64,000 nucleotides of DNA. Source: Halobacillus litoralis. GTDB taxonomy: Bacteria; Bacillota; Bacilli; Bacillales; Halobacillaceae. The position numbers were made by a program, and so were the translations under genes. Numbering within the stretch: the stretch's first letter is position 1; every line of letters begins with the position of its first letter. Shown piece by piece: positions 1 through 8,927 of the stretch. Under the pieces are notes generated by a model. It made no database searches. It saw only the letters and a program-made list of their open reading frames with translations, and was not told where the DNA came from. The stretch lies in contig NZ_JAIVAJ010000007.1 in the NCBI RefSeq assembly GCF_020171725.1, forward strand, positions 186,001 through 250,000, in the 5' to 3' direction.

Positions 1-1459
1 TTCCTCCAAGCAGCTGAGCTCGTTCCTTCATACTGGTCAGCCCAAGGGTTCGACAGGTCTTCTCCTCTGGGTCGAAGCCTCTTCCGTGGTCCTCCACCAA
101 CAGTTGGACACCGTCCGGACCAGAGGTAAGCTTCATCCACGCCTCCCCTGAGCCCGCATGCTTCTGAATGTTGTTCATGGACTCCTGACTGATTCTCCAA
201 AGCGCTTCCTGTGCAGCGTGAGAGAGATGAGGAATGTCTTCTACGTCGAAGTGAACGTTTATCCCCAGATGAACCGCATACTTCTTCAGCGCCGACAACA
301 ACCCATCTTCAATACCAACCGGTCTCAGCTGCCAGATCATCGACCGCATTTCACGCATCGATTCCTGTGACAGAGACTGCATCTCGGTCAGGAGCTCTTT
401 CATTTCTTCGTGGTCACGTGCGATTTCTTTCGCTCCGCGTGCTGTAAGAGATAAGGAAAATAGCTTCTGATTCACAGAATCGTGCAAGTCACGTGCCAGT
501 CTGTTCCGCTCTTCATACAACAATACTTCCGCCCTTTTTTCCTGAACAGAAATGCCTTCGTACGCAAGCGAAACGTGGCCGGTTATCGCTTCTAATACTT
601 CTATGTCTACATCCTTGATTTCTTGTTCGGCTCTGACAAGCAATACGCCAAGTCGTTCCTCTTTCACCGTCAAAGGCAAGGAGACGGTCTGGTTCTCCTG
701 GATGCGCTCCTGCCGGCGGAACGATTCTGTTACTTGAGCTGCGGCGTTTTCTAAAGGGGCGCCTTCTCTGGAACGGAGGACGAGCTCTCCGCCTTCATTC
801 GTAAAGGTGCAGACCGATTGGAACCGATACGCCTCTCGTAGTCGTTGAGCAGCTGTTTTTAGAAGAGAGGCGTGGTCATCTGCTTTCCACAGTAAGCGGA
901 CGACATCATTCAGCTTGGCGAAATAATCGGCACGCTGCTGCTTGGCATCATAAAGCCGCGTCCGTTTAATGGCAGTTCCGATCTGATAAGCGACAGACTG
1001 CAGCAGGGTCAGCTCCTCATCGTCGAAATGCGTTTTCCCCGGCGAGGCGACGTTCAACACCCCGAACCGCTCTGCACCCGCAACGAGTGGGATGGTCGCA
1101 TGGTGTGTGATGCCTTCTGTATCTCCAGTCGAAAACTGGACCGCTTCGTCCAGACGCTTGCACTCGATGATGTTGATCGGGTCCTTGAGTTCACCGTTCC
1201 AATATTTATTCAAGCAGTAACAAGATCCCTGGCACATCGGACGCTTATCGTGTTGGGCCAGGGCTTGTGGCAATCGATGATCGGCAGCCAAGGTGTAAGA
1301 ACCCCTTCGATCGGTCAAAAAAATCCACCCTGCCTGCAGCTGCGTCAAGTTGAGCAGCTTCTCGAGCACCGTCTGCATCATAAACTCTATATCATTCGAT
1401 TGGTTCAAAGTCTCCGCAATCACCCGAAGTGTGTGCAGTTCGTTTTGTTTCGTAAACAT
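1..1459 (-). CDS. GAF-domain sensor histidine kinase, HisKA_3 type (C-terminus cut by window edge)
   Basis: The ATG at 1459 follows a strong AAGGAGG site and the frame runs off the left edge. Reading inward, the protein has two GAF-like sensory segments (the first contains a Cys-rich stretch, CQGSCYC) and then the HisKA_3 phospho-acceptor box NRLARDLHDSVNQKLFSL, with the predicted phosphorylated His in RDLHDSV. An HATPase_c domain follows (EALWRISQESMNNIQKHA, then DHGRGFDPEE). This is the NarL/LuxR-partner class of two-component kinase and is probably cytoplasmic, since no membrane segment precedes the GAF region. The cognate response regulator would be expected beyond the left edge. The signal is unknown; the Cys cluster could mean redox or metal sensing, but that is inference. 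Confidence 0.85.
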   Translation of the reverse strand, partial: MFTKQNELHTLRVIAETLNQSNDIEFMMQTVLEKLLNLTQLQAGWIFLTDRRGSYTLAADHRLPQALAQHDKRPMCQGSCYCLNKYWNGELKDPINIIECKRLDEAVQFSTGDTEGITHHATIPLVAGAERFGVLNVASPGKTHFDDEELTLLQSVAYQIGTAIKRTRLYDAKQQRADYFAKLNDVVRLLWKADDHASLLKTAAQRLREAYRFQSVCTFTNEGGELVLRSREGAPLENAAAQVTESFRRQERIQENQTVSLPLTVKEERLGVLLVRAEQEIKDVDIEVLEAITGHVSLAYEGISVQEKRAEVLLYEERNRLARDLHDSVNQKLFSLSLTARGAKEIARDHEEMKELLTEMQSLSQESMREMRSMIWQLRPVGIEDGLLSALKKYAVHLGINVHFDVEDIPHLSHAAQEALWRISQESMNNIQKHAGSGEAWMKLTSGPDGVQLLVEDHGRGFDPEEKTCRTLGLTSMKERAQLLGG

Positions 1460-1549
1460 GCCGCGCCCCTCCTTTCTTCCATTGTACGAAGGATTCCTTT
1501 TTCACGAGTCGAGAAAAAGGTTGAACCTTCTCTACGACTTTAGTCTGAA

Positions 1550-2239
1550 TTATTCCGTCGTGGCGTGACCTTCTTCAAACGGCTGGACAATGACGAACCC
1601 TTCTCCGCTGAACTCCATTTGAATGGATTCCCCACTTCCACGGCCAAGGAAGGTTTTGAAGCTGATGTCCGTTTTGAACTCCGGTTCGAGATGACCGGAC
1701 CAAGCTACGGTAGCATGGGGATCCGTGATGACCGGCTCGCCTGGTTTCACAAGCAGGGTAAGAGGTTCATAGTGAGACGTGACGGCTACACGGCCGCTTC
1801 CGCTCAGTGTGACATTGAACAGCCCTCCAGAAACCATACCGGCCACTTTCTTCATTAACTTGATATCCCAGTTCACGCTCGGCTCAAAGGCGAGAAGGTC
1901 GTTGCCGTTCACCGTGATCGTTTCATTATCCAGGTCGAAAATCGTAATCTTCTTCCCTTGATCGGCTAAGTAGAGGCGCCCACGTCCCGTCGCCTTCATC
2001 AATGCACTGCCTTCTCCTGTCATCGCTTTTTTGAACAGGCGGCCGACTCCATGCTCCAGCAGCCCTTCTCGTTCAAACTTGATGTCTCCATTATAGGAAA
2101 TCATCGAGCCCGCCTTCGCCCACACTTGATCAAGTAGATTGACCTCAAGAATCCTCGGTGTCTCCAGCTCAAAATAGTCGTTCTCAGACTCATCCTGTTT
2201 CGTTTGTTGTATGAATTGTTGAATCGAATAGTTGCTCAT
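1550..2239 (-). CDS. AIM24 family protein
   Basis: A 229-residue protein of the AIM24 (TIGR00266-like) family, rich in beta structure. The family fold appears as the VWAKAGSMISYNGDIKFERE segment near the N-terminus, then GRGRLYLAD and a final GFVIVQPF. The cellular role in bacteria is not established. A GTG lies five codons upstream, but the ATG at 2239 is preferred because AGGTGAGGAG sits about 8 bases before it. It is monocistronic and faces the DinB gene divergently across a short gap. No membrane segment or signal peptide is visible. Confidence 0.8.
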   Translation of the reverse strand: MSNYSIQQFIQQTKQDESENDYFELETPRILEVNLLDQVWAKAGSMISYNGDIKFEREGLLEHGVGRLFKKAMTGEGSALMKATGRGRLYLADQGKKITIFDLDNETITVNGNDLLAFEPSVNWDIKLMKKVAGMVSGGLFNVTLSGSGRVAVTSHYEPLTLLVKPGEPVITDPHATVAWSGHLEPEFKTDISFKTFLGRGSGESIQMEFSGEGFVIVQPFEEGHATTE

Positions 2240-2311
2240 GCTTTCGCTCCTCACCTTTTTCTTTTATTCTAATCGTAAGTCTATCAGATGAAAACCTTTC
2301 AATTGGAAAAT

Positions 2312-2336
2312 GTTTCAGGATGGGTGAAATGGGTAG
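2312..2336 (+). promoter_or_regulatory. Candidate sigma-B-type promoter of the DinB gene
   Basis: GTTTCA at 2312-2317, a 13-base spacer and GGGTAG at 2331-2336 match the sigma-B consensus GTTTAA-N12/15-GGGTAT at five of six positions in each box. It lies 38 bases before the preferred DinB start at 2375 and inside the longer open frame, which supports the downstream start. A TATAAT at 2345-2350 could instead be a housekeeping -10. Confidence 0.4.
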
Positions 2337-2374
2337 ACTCGAATTATAATCTTGTAGGAAGGGTGTTCACGTAT

Positions 2375-2857
2375 ATGTATGGATTAGATGAAAAAAGAAA
2401 TCAAATACTAGACTTTGTAAATAACGTATCCGATGAAGAGGCCAAGAAAAAGCCCGCAGAAGATCGCTGGTCGATTTTAGAGGTATTGGAGCATTTATAC
2501 TTGATGGAGCAGCTTGTCGTGTATCAGATCAACCGGGCGATCAAAGAAGGCGACATCCAGGAGACGACATCCAAGCCGATCCACAACACAACAGACCGCG
2601 GCTATAAAGTCGAAGCACCTGAAGCTGTCCAGCCGAATGGTGAATTCACATCGATTGAAAAAGCGAAAGACGGACTTGAGAAGACACGCGAAGCCACCCT
2701 TTTCCTCATCCACAATAAAGACGAAGAGACGCTCAAGACACGCGCCTTCCCTCACCCGGCATTCGGCGACATGAACTTAGAACAATGGATCGAATTCATC
2801 GGCTGGCACGAACTCCGTCACCTGGATCAAATGAAAGAAGTAAAACAAGCGCTGTAG
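2375..2857 (+). CDS. DinB-family protein
   Basis: A DinB/YfiT-like four-helix protein of 160 residues. The usual N-terminal helix (LDEKRNQILDFV) is followed by WSILEVLEHLYLMEQ, whose His is a predicted metal ligand, and the C-terminal WHELRHLDQMKEV supplies the other two His ligands. Bacterial DinB proteins are putative metal-dependent thiol transferases or hydrolases; the substrate is unknown. The frame is open from ATG 2288, but the ATG at 2375 has AGGAAGGG about 10 bases before it and fits the family's length and start, so it is preferred. The 29 extra residues are not family-like. It is divergent from AIM24. Confidence 0.75.
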   Translation: MYGLDEKRNQILDFVNNVSDEEAKKKPAEDRWSILEVLEHLYLMEQLVVYQINRAIKEGDIQETTSKPIHNTTDRGYKVEAPEAVQPNGEFTSIEKAKDGLEKTREATLFLIHNKDEETLKTRAFPHPAFGDMNLEQWIEFIGWHELRHLDQMKEVKQAL

Positions 2858-2912
2858 TCTAAAGGATGAAGGTGGTTCCTTACTGAAACAAAGACTGTTG
2901 AAAAAGTATGGA

Positions 2913-3045
2913 GAACGGTTCTGTTACAAATGTGGAGGTCAGTGGTGTGGAAAATAGCTCTCTTTCCGCGGCGGACGCCCATGGAAAGCGAGTTGTTTCG
3001 CCAACACCGCTTTGCCTACTAACAAAGAACCGATAAGACTTTCTC
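2913..3045 (+). repeat. Dispersed palindromic repeat, short copy A1
   Basis: Begins at GAGAACGGTTCTG and ends at AAAGAACCGATAAGACTTTC. It shares a nearly identical 40-base 3' arm (from GCGGACGCCCATGG to GCCAACACCGC) with the copies at 11721-11855 and 61247-61423. The central GAGACTCCT...GAGACCCC segment of the long copies is missing, and the 5' arm pairs only imperfectly with the 3' arm. It lies between convergent genes. Confidence 0.75.
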
Positions 3046-3054
3046 TTCAAAATG

Positions 3055-3085
3055 TAAAAAATCCCGCACAAGGCGGGATTTTTTT
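3055..3085 (-). terminator. Terminator of the NhaC gene
   Basis: A perfect stem ATCCCGC/GCGGGAT with a 5-base loop is flanked by A and T runs on both sides. It works for the minus-strand antiporter gene and could also stop plus-strand readthrough. Confidence 0.8.
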
Positions 3086-4577
3086 ACTTCTTGGATTGAT
3101 GATAGTCTTCCGGCTTCACTTCTTCTCCATTTTTTCCGGAGTAACGAAGCCCCCAGCCTGTCCACGCTGCGATGAACATGACAATGAGTAAGCCCCATCC
3201 TTGGAAAACGAACGGGAAGACTTCGATCGGGCTGACGACAGGTACGAACTCGTACTGTTCCGCAGCTCCTTGGATTGTCGTCCAGGCAATCAATACACCT
3301 GCACTCCAAGGGAAAATATATCCGAGTGAAGACGTCACCGTATCCAGGAAGTTCGCACGACGGTACGGGTGGATGTTCATTTCCTTACCAAGTTTCCTCA
3401 CAAACGGAGCAGCCGCAATCTCTGCTGCTGTGTTGATTGTGATGAACATGTTCAGGAAGGCCACAATCCCGAACATCGAGAACTCTGCACGGCGCGTCAC
3501 ATTTTTAATAATACGAAGGAAGAAGTTCTTGATGACTTCCATCGTACCGGCCACTTCCAGAAGATAGGCAGAAGCCATGATGAACAGAATGAGGATCGCC
3601 ATATTGAAGTAACCGGAGATTCCGCTCATCAGAGCCCCTTCAATGACCGGGTCCCCTGCTTCATTCATATAGATATGAATGACTTCTGTAAGGGGTGTCC
3701 CTGTTAAGAAAATAAGCCCGATGGACGCAACGATCCCCCATGAAAGCGAAGTTAATAGATGTTGTCCGCTAAGCGCCAGGTATAAAACAAGGGCAAACGG
3801 AATCAACATTAGTAGTCCGTCCGGAGAGACTTCTGACTGCAATTGATTGATGACTTCGAGGCTTCCTTCCTCTCCGCCACCTCCTGTAATAAAGAATAAG
3901 ATGATCGCTGGAATGGCAGCTGCTACAGAATATTTAAACCTGGAACGTACAACACCCGGCACGTCCGCCTCCTGTGTTGTAGCGGATACGATCGTCGTAT
4001 CGGACACAGGTGCCAAGTTATCTCCGAATACGGCACCACTCAAGATCGCCGCAAGTAAAATGACGGGGTCCGCCCCGAGAATGATACCAGCTGGATACAT
4101 GAGAAGACCGAACGTCGCAACTGTTCCGTATCCTGTACCGACAGCGGTAGCGAAAAGTGCAGATAATAGGAACGTTATGACGACAAAGGCGCCGCCCTCA
4201 AGTCCTGTCTGGAACCCTAACCAGATTAATCCGTCGACAAGTCCACCAGCTGAAAGCAGCTGAGCAAACATTCCTGCCCAGAACCAAGCAATGATGGCTA
4301 CGACACCGACTGGCTGAGCCATTCCTGAAATCAAGCTTTGAGCATAATCCGCCCATTTCGATTTAACAAAAAACAGACCGAGTACAATCCCGATGACCAT
4401 TCCTAAAACTAACGCTTCTTCTGTCACCATTTGCGTGACACTTAATGTGATGGCCCATATGATAAAGAAAACCAAAGGGATTGTCGCAGTGAATACACCT
4501 CCGCGGAACTGAAGCCATTCGACTGACTTTTCACCAACGGCTTCATTGATTTCTTCGTTGTTTTTTTGATCTGCCAC
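3084..4577 (-). CDS. Na+/H+ antiporter, NhaC family
   Basis: A 497-residue polytopic membrane protein with about a dozen hydrophobic segments. It contains the NhaC/ArsB-like repeats with SGAVFGDNLAPVSDTTIVSA near residue 190, the best conserved patch of the family. The likely role is Na+ extrusion in exchange for H+, although some family members exchange malate/lactate or arginine/ornithine. The start is a GTG behind TAGGGAGGGA. A sigma-B-type promoter at 4610-4635 suggests induction by general or salt stress. A second NhaC protein is encoded at 29569-30858. The gene is monocistronic with its own terminator. Confidence 0.85.
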   Translation of the reverse strand: MADQKNNEEINEAVGEKSVEWLQFRGGVFTATIPLVFFIIWAITLSVTQMVTEEALVLGMVIGIVLGLFFVKSKWADYAQSLISGMAQPVGVVAIIAWFWAGMFAQLLSAGGLVDGLIWLGFQTGLEGGAFVVITFLLSALFATAVGTGYGTVATFGLLMYPAGIILGADPVILLAAILSGAVFGDNLAPVSDTTIVSATTQEADVPGVVRSRFKYSVAAAIPAIILFFITGGGGEEGSLEVINQLQSEVSPDGLLMLIPFALVLYLALSGQHLLTSLSWGIVASIGLIFLTGTPLTEVIHIYMNEAGDPVIEGALMSGISGYFNMAILILFIMASAYLLEVAGTMEVIKNFFLRIIKNVTRRAEFSMFGIVAFLNMFITINTAAEIAAAPFVRKLGKEMNIHPYRRANFLDTVTSSLGYIFPWSAGVLIAWTTIQGAAEQYEFVPVVSPIEVFPFVFQGWGLLIVMFIAAWTGWGLRYSGKNGEEVKPEDYHQSKK

Positions 4578-4609
4578 TTTAATCCCTCCCTAACTATTCA
4601 GACTATGGC

Positions 4610-4635
4610 ATACCCTATACTCTACCACGGTAAAC
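4610..4635 (-). promoter_or_regulatory. Sigma-B-type promoter of the NhaC antiporter
   Basis: Read on the minus strand: GTTTAC (4635-4630), 14 bases, GGGTAT (4615-4610). The -10 is a perfect match and the -35 matches five of six positions of the sigma-B consensus. It sits 33 bases before the GTG start, so the leader would be about 25 bases. Confidence 0.6.
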
Positions 4636-4752
4636 GGTCACAAATAAACAGAAATCTTTAATTCTTTAAAGTAAATAAGTGGAAGGCTTATCACGTGCGC
4701 CGCAACAGGGAATTCCTGTATGATAGAACCACCAAAAAGGAGGTTCGCACCC

Positions 4753-5253
4753 TTGATTACTATGACTCCTTTCACCTTGAAAGATGCACGATTGATAGAA
4801 TCCTGGATCGACTCTGAGACGTCTCTTTTTCAGTGGGCAGGTCCCGCTTTCCAGTACCCACTCGACACCGGACAGTGGACGCATTATATGGAAACGGAAA
4901 ACCAGAAACTGTTCAGTGCGAAAGATAAAGAAGACTCCCAGCAGATCGTCGGACACATCGCTTTAGGAAAAATAGACAAGCTGCACCGTCAGGCACGGAT
5001 TGGAAAAGTCATCGTCCACCCCGACTATCGAGGGAAAGGAATCGCTGAACACATGATTCGATCCGTTCTTCATGTCGCCTTTCAAGAATTGGACCTTCAT
5101 AAAGTGACGCTCGGCGTTTTCGATTTCAACACGCCTGCCATCCGCTGCTACGAACGAATCGGATTTCAGCAAGATGGTCTACTCAGGGACCACCGGAGGA
5201 TCGGAAATGAATATTGGAACCTTGTCGAAATGAGCCTCCTTGAAACGGATTAG
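4753..5253 (+). CDS. GNAT-family N-acetyltransferase (RimJ/RimL-like)
   Basis: A 166-residue Gcn5-related acetyltransferase. The acetyl-CoA pyrophosphate loop is visible as VIVHPDYRGKGIAEHMI, followed by the beta-5/alpha-4 region LGVFDFNTPAIRCYERIGF. An ATG at 4720 is in frame but lies upstream of the AAGGAGG at 4737-4743 and overlaps a TATGAT -10-like box, so translation most likely starts at TTG 4753, 9 bases after that site. The substrate cannot be told from sequence; relatives acetylate protein N-termini or small amines. It is not clearly linked to ppc, which has its own promoter. Confidence 0.8.
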   Translation: MITMTPFTLKDARLIESWIDSETSLFQWAGPAFQYPLDTGQWTHYMETENQKLFSAKDKEDSQQIVGHIALGKIDKLHRQARIGKVIVHPDYRGKGIAEHMIRSVLHVAFQELDLHKVTLGVFDFNTPAIRCYERIGFQQDGLLRDHRRIGNEYWNLVEMSLLETD

Positions 5254-5299
5254 GTCGGACAAAATTAACCGCGCTTTCAAAATATTAAACCTCCCCTTT

Positions 5300-5313
5300 A
5301 GTTAGCGCTTACA
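5300..5313 (+). promoter_or_regulatory. cre-like site upstream of ppc
   Basis: AGTTAGCGCTTACA matches 12 of 14 positions of the CcpA-binding consensus TGWAANCGNTNWCA. It lies about 80 bases before the ppc -35 box, so any CcpA effect would be at a distance. Confidence 0.3.
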
Positions 5314-5371
5314 TCGTTGTCGATACGTCATTTTTTGTCATGATGAATAGAGTGGAAACCTTGTGAACCCT

Positions 5372-5422
5372 GTCTGATCAGACGTGCTTCCGTTTGACTA
5401 TACAAATAATTCTGATAATATT
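5372..5422 (+). promoter_or_regulatory. ppc promoter with adjoining palindrome
   Basis: TTGACT (5394-5399), 16 bases and TAATAT (5416-5421) form a sigma-A promoter about 60 bases before the ppc start. A perfect 12-base palindrome, GTCTGATCAGAC (5372-5383), ends 10 bases before the -35 and could be an operator for an unknown activator or repressor. Confidence 0.5.
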
Positions 5423-5483
5423 ATGAAAACATAGGGCTATTTTTTCAATCGACAAAAATAGAAGATAACAGGAAGGTGACATT

Positions 5484-8243
5484 GTGACAACACAATCTAA
5501 AACGAACGATCATACAACTCCCCTAAGACACGACATTCGTGTTCTCGGTGAAATGCTCGGGAACATTCTCGTCCATCATGGTGGAGAAGAACTATTAAAC
5601 AAAGTCGAAAGCATCCGTACGCTGACGAAGCAGCTAAGGAACGAGCCGGATGAAACGACTTACAATCAATTAAAAGAAGAGATAAACAGCCTCCAGCCTC
5701 CTATGCGCTCTCAAGTCATCCGCGCATTCTCAATTTATTTCCACCTCGTGAATATCGCAGAACAAAACCACCGCATTCGCAGAAGACGCGAATACCAGCT
5801 TCGGGAGGACCATGGAGCACAGCCTTTCTCTCTTGAAAGTGCCGTCCATCATTTGAAAGAAAATGACTTCTCTAAAGACGTCATTCAAAATGTATTGGAT
5901 CATTTATCACTAGAGCTGATCATCACGGCTCACCCGACGGAAGCGACGAAGCGTACCGTTCTCGAGATCCAGAAACGGATTGCGACGATCCTGAAACGAC
6001 TTGACCACCCTCAATTAACGAAGAGGGAGAGGGAAAGCCTGCAGGCGAGTCTGCAAAATGAAGTGACAGTCCTATGGCAGACAGATGAGCTTCGCGAGCG
6101 TAAGCCGACGGTGATGGATGAAGTGCGCAACGGCTTGTATTACTTCGACCAGACGTTGTTCGACGTACTTCCAGATGTACATGAGGAATTAGAAGTCCGA
6201 CTTGATGAGACGTACCCGGGAGAAGATTGGACGGTTCCGAACTTCCTTCGCTTCGGCTCATGGATCGGAGGAGACCGTGACGGGAACCCGAACGTAACAC
6301 CGGACCTGACATGGGAAACGCTCCAGAAGCACCGCGAACTGATTCTTGAAAAATATGAAGGTGTTCTCATTGAATTGATGAAACGATTCAGCCACTCCAC
6401 AAAACAAGTAAATGTGACGGACGAGCTTACCCAGTCCGTAACGGAAGGCGAAAAACGGATCGGAAAAGATAAGAAATGGCGCGTTGAAAAAGAAATCTAT
6501 CGTCGTAAATTCGCCATTATCCTTGAGCGCTTGCGCCAAGTAGGGCAGTCCGACATCGGTTATGGCCATGCAGACGAGCTGCTTGCTGACTTGAACCAGA
6601 TCAAAGCCAGTGCTTCGACGCACCAGCCAAGCCAGCGTGAACTGAAGAAGCTGCGTAAATTGATCCGCCAGGTCGAGCTGTTCGGATTCCACTTAGCGAC
6701 ATTAGATATCCGTAACCACAGTGGTGAACACGAATCAGCTGTTGCTGAACTTTTGAAAAAGGTCGGCATTGAATCCGATTATCGCGAACGCTCAGAACGC
6801 GAGAAGCTGCATATCCTCGAGCAGGTACTGAAGGACCCTCGTCCGATTTCCCTGCTGAATGAGGACTATTCTGAGTCGACCCAGGAAATGTTGAACGTCT
6901 TCCACATGATCCGCAATGCGCATCTCGAATTCGGAAAGCGTTCCATTGAAGTGTACTTAATCAGTATGACCGAATCTGCCAGTGACCTGCTTGAAGTGCT
7001 TGTCCTTGCGAAGGAAGCCGGCATTTACCGCCTTCATGCGGACGGTTCGGTTGAGAGCAGCCTGAATGTGGCGCCTCTTCTTGAGACCGTCGACGACTTA
7101 GTGGCCGGACCTGAAATCTTGAAGACTTTATTCGAGATGGACGTCTACAATAAGCACTTGACGAAGCGTGCCAATCACCAGGAAATCATGCTGGGTTACT
7201 CTGACGGTAGTAAAGACGGCGGTACGTTAACAGCCAACTGGCGCCTATATAAAGCCCAGCAGGAAATCCATGATATGGCCCGTCAATACGACGTGAACCT
7301 CAAGTTCTTCCACGGTCGTGGTGGTTCACTAGGACGAGGCGGCGGTACGTTGAACCGCAGCTTGCTTTCTCAACCAGCAGAAACGCTGGGTGAAGGTGTG
7401 AAAATCACCGAGCAGGGTGAAGTGTTGTCTTCCCGTTATCTGCTTCGAGACATCGCCTACAGAAGCTTGGAGCAGGGTGCTTCTACGCTTCTTGAAGGGG
7501 CCGCGAAGATTTCGCAGGAGTCCGAGCAGGCACACCACCGTGAGCAGACGTGGGAGAAAGCGATGGAAGACATCTCTGATGTTTCCTTGAAGAAATATCA
7601 GTCCCTTGTCTTCGAGGACCCTGACTTCCTGACATACTTCAACGAAGTCACACCACTTAAAGAAATCAGCGAGCTGAATATCGGATCGCGCCCAATGAAA
7701 CGTAAAGACAGTTCGAAGTTTGAAAACCTTCGTGCGATTCCATGGGTATTCGCTTGGACGCAGAGTCGTCAGCTGATTCCAGCGTGGTTCGCTTCCGGTT
7801 CAGGACTGGCAAGCTATGCGGAGAAGAGCTCTGAGAACCTGGAACAGCTTCAACATATGTATGAAAACTGGCCGTTCTTCCGGTCGACCATCAACAACTT
7901 GCAGATGGCGCTTACGAAAGCGGATATTCAAACAGCTAAAGAATACACAGCACTCGTAAATGACCCTGAAATCGGCGAGCGTATTTTCCAGACCATTGTC
8001 AACGAGTATAACTTGACGAAAGATATCCTCCTGAAGATCACAGGCGACGAAGAACTGCTGGATCACCAGCCGACAATCAAAGAATCTGTCAGACTTCGTA
8101 ACCCTTACGTGGATCCGATGAACTTCCTTCAGGTCGAACTGATCAAGGAACTGCGAAGCTCTGAGGACCCTCATGATGATTTACTGACGGAAGTATTGCT
8201 GACAATCAGCGGTATTGCAGCAGGACTTCGTAATACAGGTTGA
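5484..8243 (+). CDS. ppc: Phosphoenolpyruvate carboxylase
   Basis: Carboxylates phosphoenolpyruvate with bicarbonate to oxaloacetate, the anaplerotic entry to the TCA cycle. The 919-residue length is normal. Family motifs are intact: TAHPTEA at 148-154 with the catalytic His, GGDRDGNPN at 262-270, GYSDGSKDGG from about 571, the Gly-rich loop FHGRGGSLGRGGG from about 609, and the invariant C-terminal NTG. Translation starts at a GTG behind AGGAAGGTGA. The gene has its own promoter and a strong terminator, so it is monocistronic. Many Bacillus species use pyruvate carboxylase instead, so having ppc is a useful lineage trait. Confidence 0.97.
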   Translation: MTTQSKTNDHTTPLRHDIRVLGEMLGNILVHHGGEELLNKVESIRTLTKQLRNEPDETTYNQLKEEINSLQPPMRSQVIRAFSIYFHLVNIAEQNHRIRRRREYQLREDHGAQPFSLESAVHHLKENDFSKDVIQNVLDHLSLELIITAHPTEATKRTVLEIQKRIATILKRLDHPQLTKRERESLQASLQNEVTVLWQTDELRERKPTVMDEVRNGLYYFDQTLFDVLPDVHEELEVRLDETYPGEDWTVPNFLRFGSWIGGDRDGNPNVTPDLTWETLQKHRELILEKYEGVLIELMKRFSHSTKQVNVTDELTQSVTEGEKRIGKDKKWRVEKEIYRRKFAIILERLRQVGQSDIGYGHADELLADLNQIKASASTHQPSQRELKKLRKLIRQVELFGFHLATLDIRNHSGEHESAVAELLKKVGIESDYRERSEREKLHILEQVLKDPRPISLLNEDYSESTQEMLNVFHMIRNAHLEFGKRSIEVYLISMTESASDLLEVLVLAKEAGIYRLHADGSVESSLNVAPLLETVDDLVAGPEILKTLFEMDVYNKHLTKRANHQEIMLGYSDGSKDGGTLTANWRLYKAQQEIHDMARQYDVNLKFFHGRGGSLGRGGGTLNRSLLSQPAETLGEGVKITEQGEVLSSRYLLRDIAYRSLEQGASTLLEGAAKISQESEQAHHREQTWEKAMEDISDVSLKKYQSLVFEDPDFLTYFNEVTPLKEISELNIGSRPMKRKDSSKFENLRAIPWVFAWTQSRQLIPAWFASGSGLASYAEKSSENLEQLQHMYENWPFFRSTINNLQMALTKADIQTAKEYTALVNDPEIGERIFQTIVNEYNLTKDILLKITGDEELLDHQPTIKESVRLRNPYVDPMNFLQVELIKELRSSEDPHDDLLTEVLLTISGIAAGLRNTG

Positions 8244-8252
8244 TCGATTTTG

Positions 8253-8283
8253 AAAAGCCACCCAAGTGCGGGTGGCTTTTTTG
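8253..8283 (+). terminator. ppc terminator
   Basis: Stem GCCACCC/GGGTGGC with a 6-base loop is followed by a T run. Confidence 0.85.
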
Positions 8284-8305
8284 ATTGATTCTGCGAAGGA
8301 TTCTT

Positions 8306-8821
8306 TCAAGTTCTCAGCCGGCGCTTCAAGACTCTGATCTGACCTCGGTGATTGATTTCATCCTCGAAGACATGGAACCAAAGATAGCGCTGATTGTAGG
8401 CGGCGCCATTCCCCCACTGGTCCTCTTCAAGCAGCCAGTCATCCTGCTTGTCCGACAAGTATTTCAACGTGTTCTCCCTTACATCATTTAAGGTCTTGAG
8501 GTAGTACGAAAGAGGGTTGCCTTTAATTGAGTTTCTTGCCTCTTCCCCGAGCTGAAGGGCCACTTTCCATTCCTTCCACTCTTCTTCATTTACATCCCTC
8601 TTTTCAAAAGAAATGAGCTGATGCACGAATTCAATCGCTGCCATATGTAACAGAAGCGCCCCGATCGAATTCCCTTCGTCTTCCGGCACCTCGTCCAATT
8701 CGTCGATAGACAAGTCTCTCACCTCTTCAAGCGTGACGCCTCTCGTATGTTCCAACATCGAAACAAGCTCTCCTACTTTTTGATCGTACGGTTCCAGTGC
8801 AACAATTCGGTAGTCAATCAT
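8306..8821 (-). CDS. DinB-family (DUF664-like) protein
   Basis: A 171-residue helical protein of the DinB superfamily. The putative metal site is formed by the His in IGALLLHMAAIEFVH and the C-terminal WFHVFEDEINHRGQIRVL, which carries the usual H-x3-D/E-x2-NHRGQI signature. It is probably a metal-dependent thiol transferase or damage-response protein; the substrate is unknown. The ATG is preceded by AAAAAAGGAGCG. It is a different paralogue from the one at 2375-2857. It converges on ppc and lies after the GNAT gene on the same strand, separated from it by a terminator. Confidence 0.8.
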   Translation of the reverse strand: MIDYRIVALEPYDQKVGELVSMLEHTRGVTLEEVRDLSIDELDEVPEDEGNSIGALLLHMAAIEFVHQLISFEKRDVNEEEWKEWKVALQLGEEARNSIKGNPLSYYLKTLNDVRENTLKYLSDKQDDWLLEEDQWGNGAAYNQRYLWFHVFEDEINHRGQIRVLKRRLRT

Positions 8822-8927
8822 GTGATGCGCTCCTTTTTTCGTGATGTCCTCTATACTAGTTGCTGGATGGACAAATTAATAGACTGAATTTTCCAATCTG
8901 GATATGCTATACTATAGATGAACATAC

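Noticed and set aside
2880..3071. Minus-strand ORF over copy A1 (and a similar one at 11631-11828)
   Set aside because: Both ORFs lie in the same repeat; their shared peptide (FPWASA) comes from the repeat arm, not from a conserved protein. No RBS.
4720..4755. ATG 4720 as the start of the GNAT gene
   Set aside because: It lies upstream of the only RBS (4737-4743) and overlaps a -10-like box; TTG 4753 fits better.
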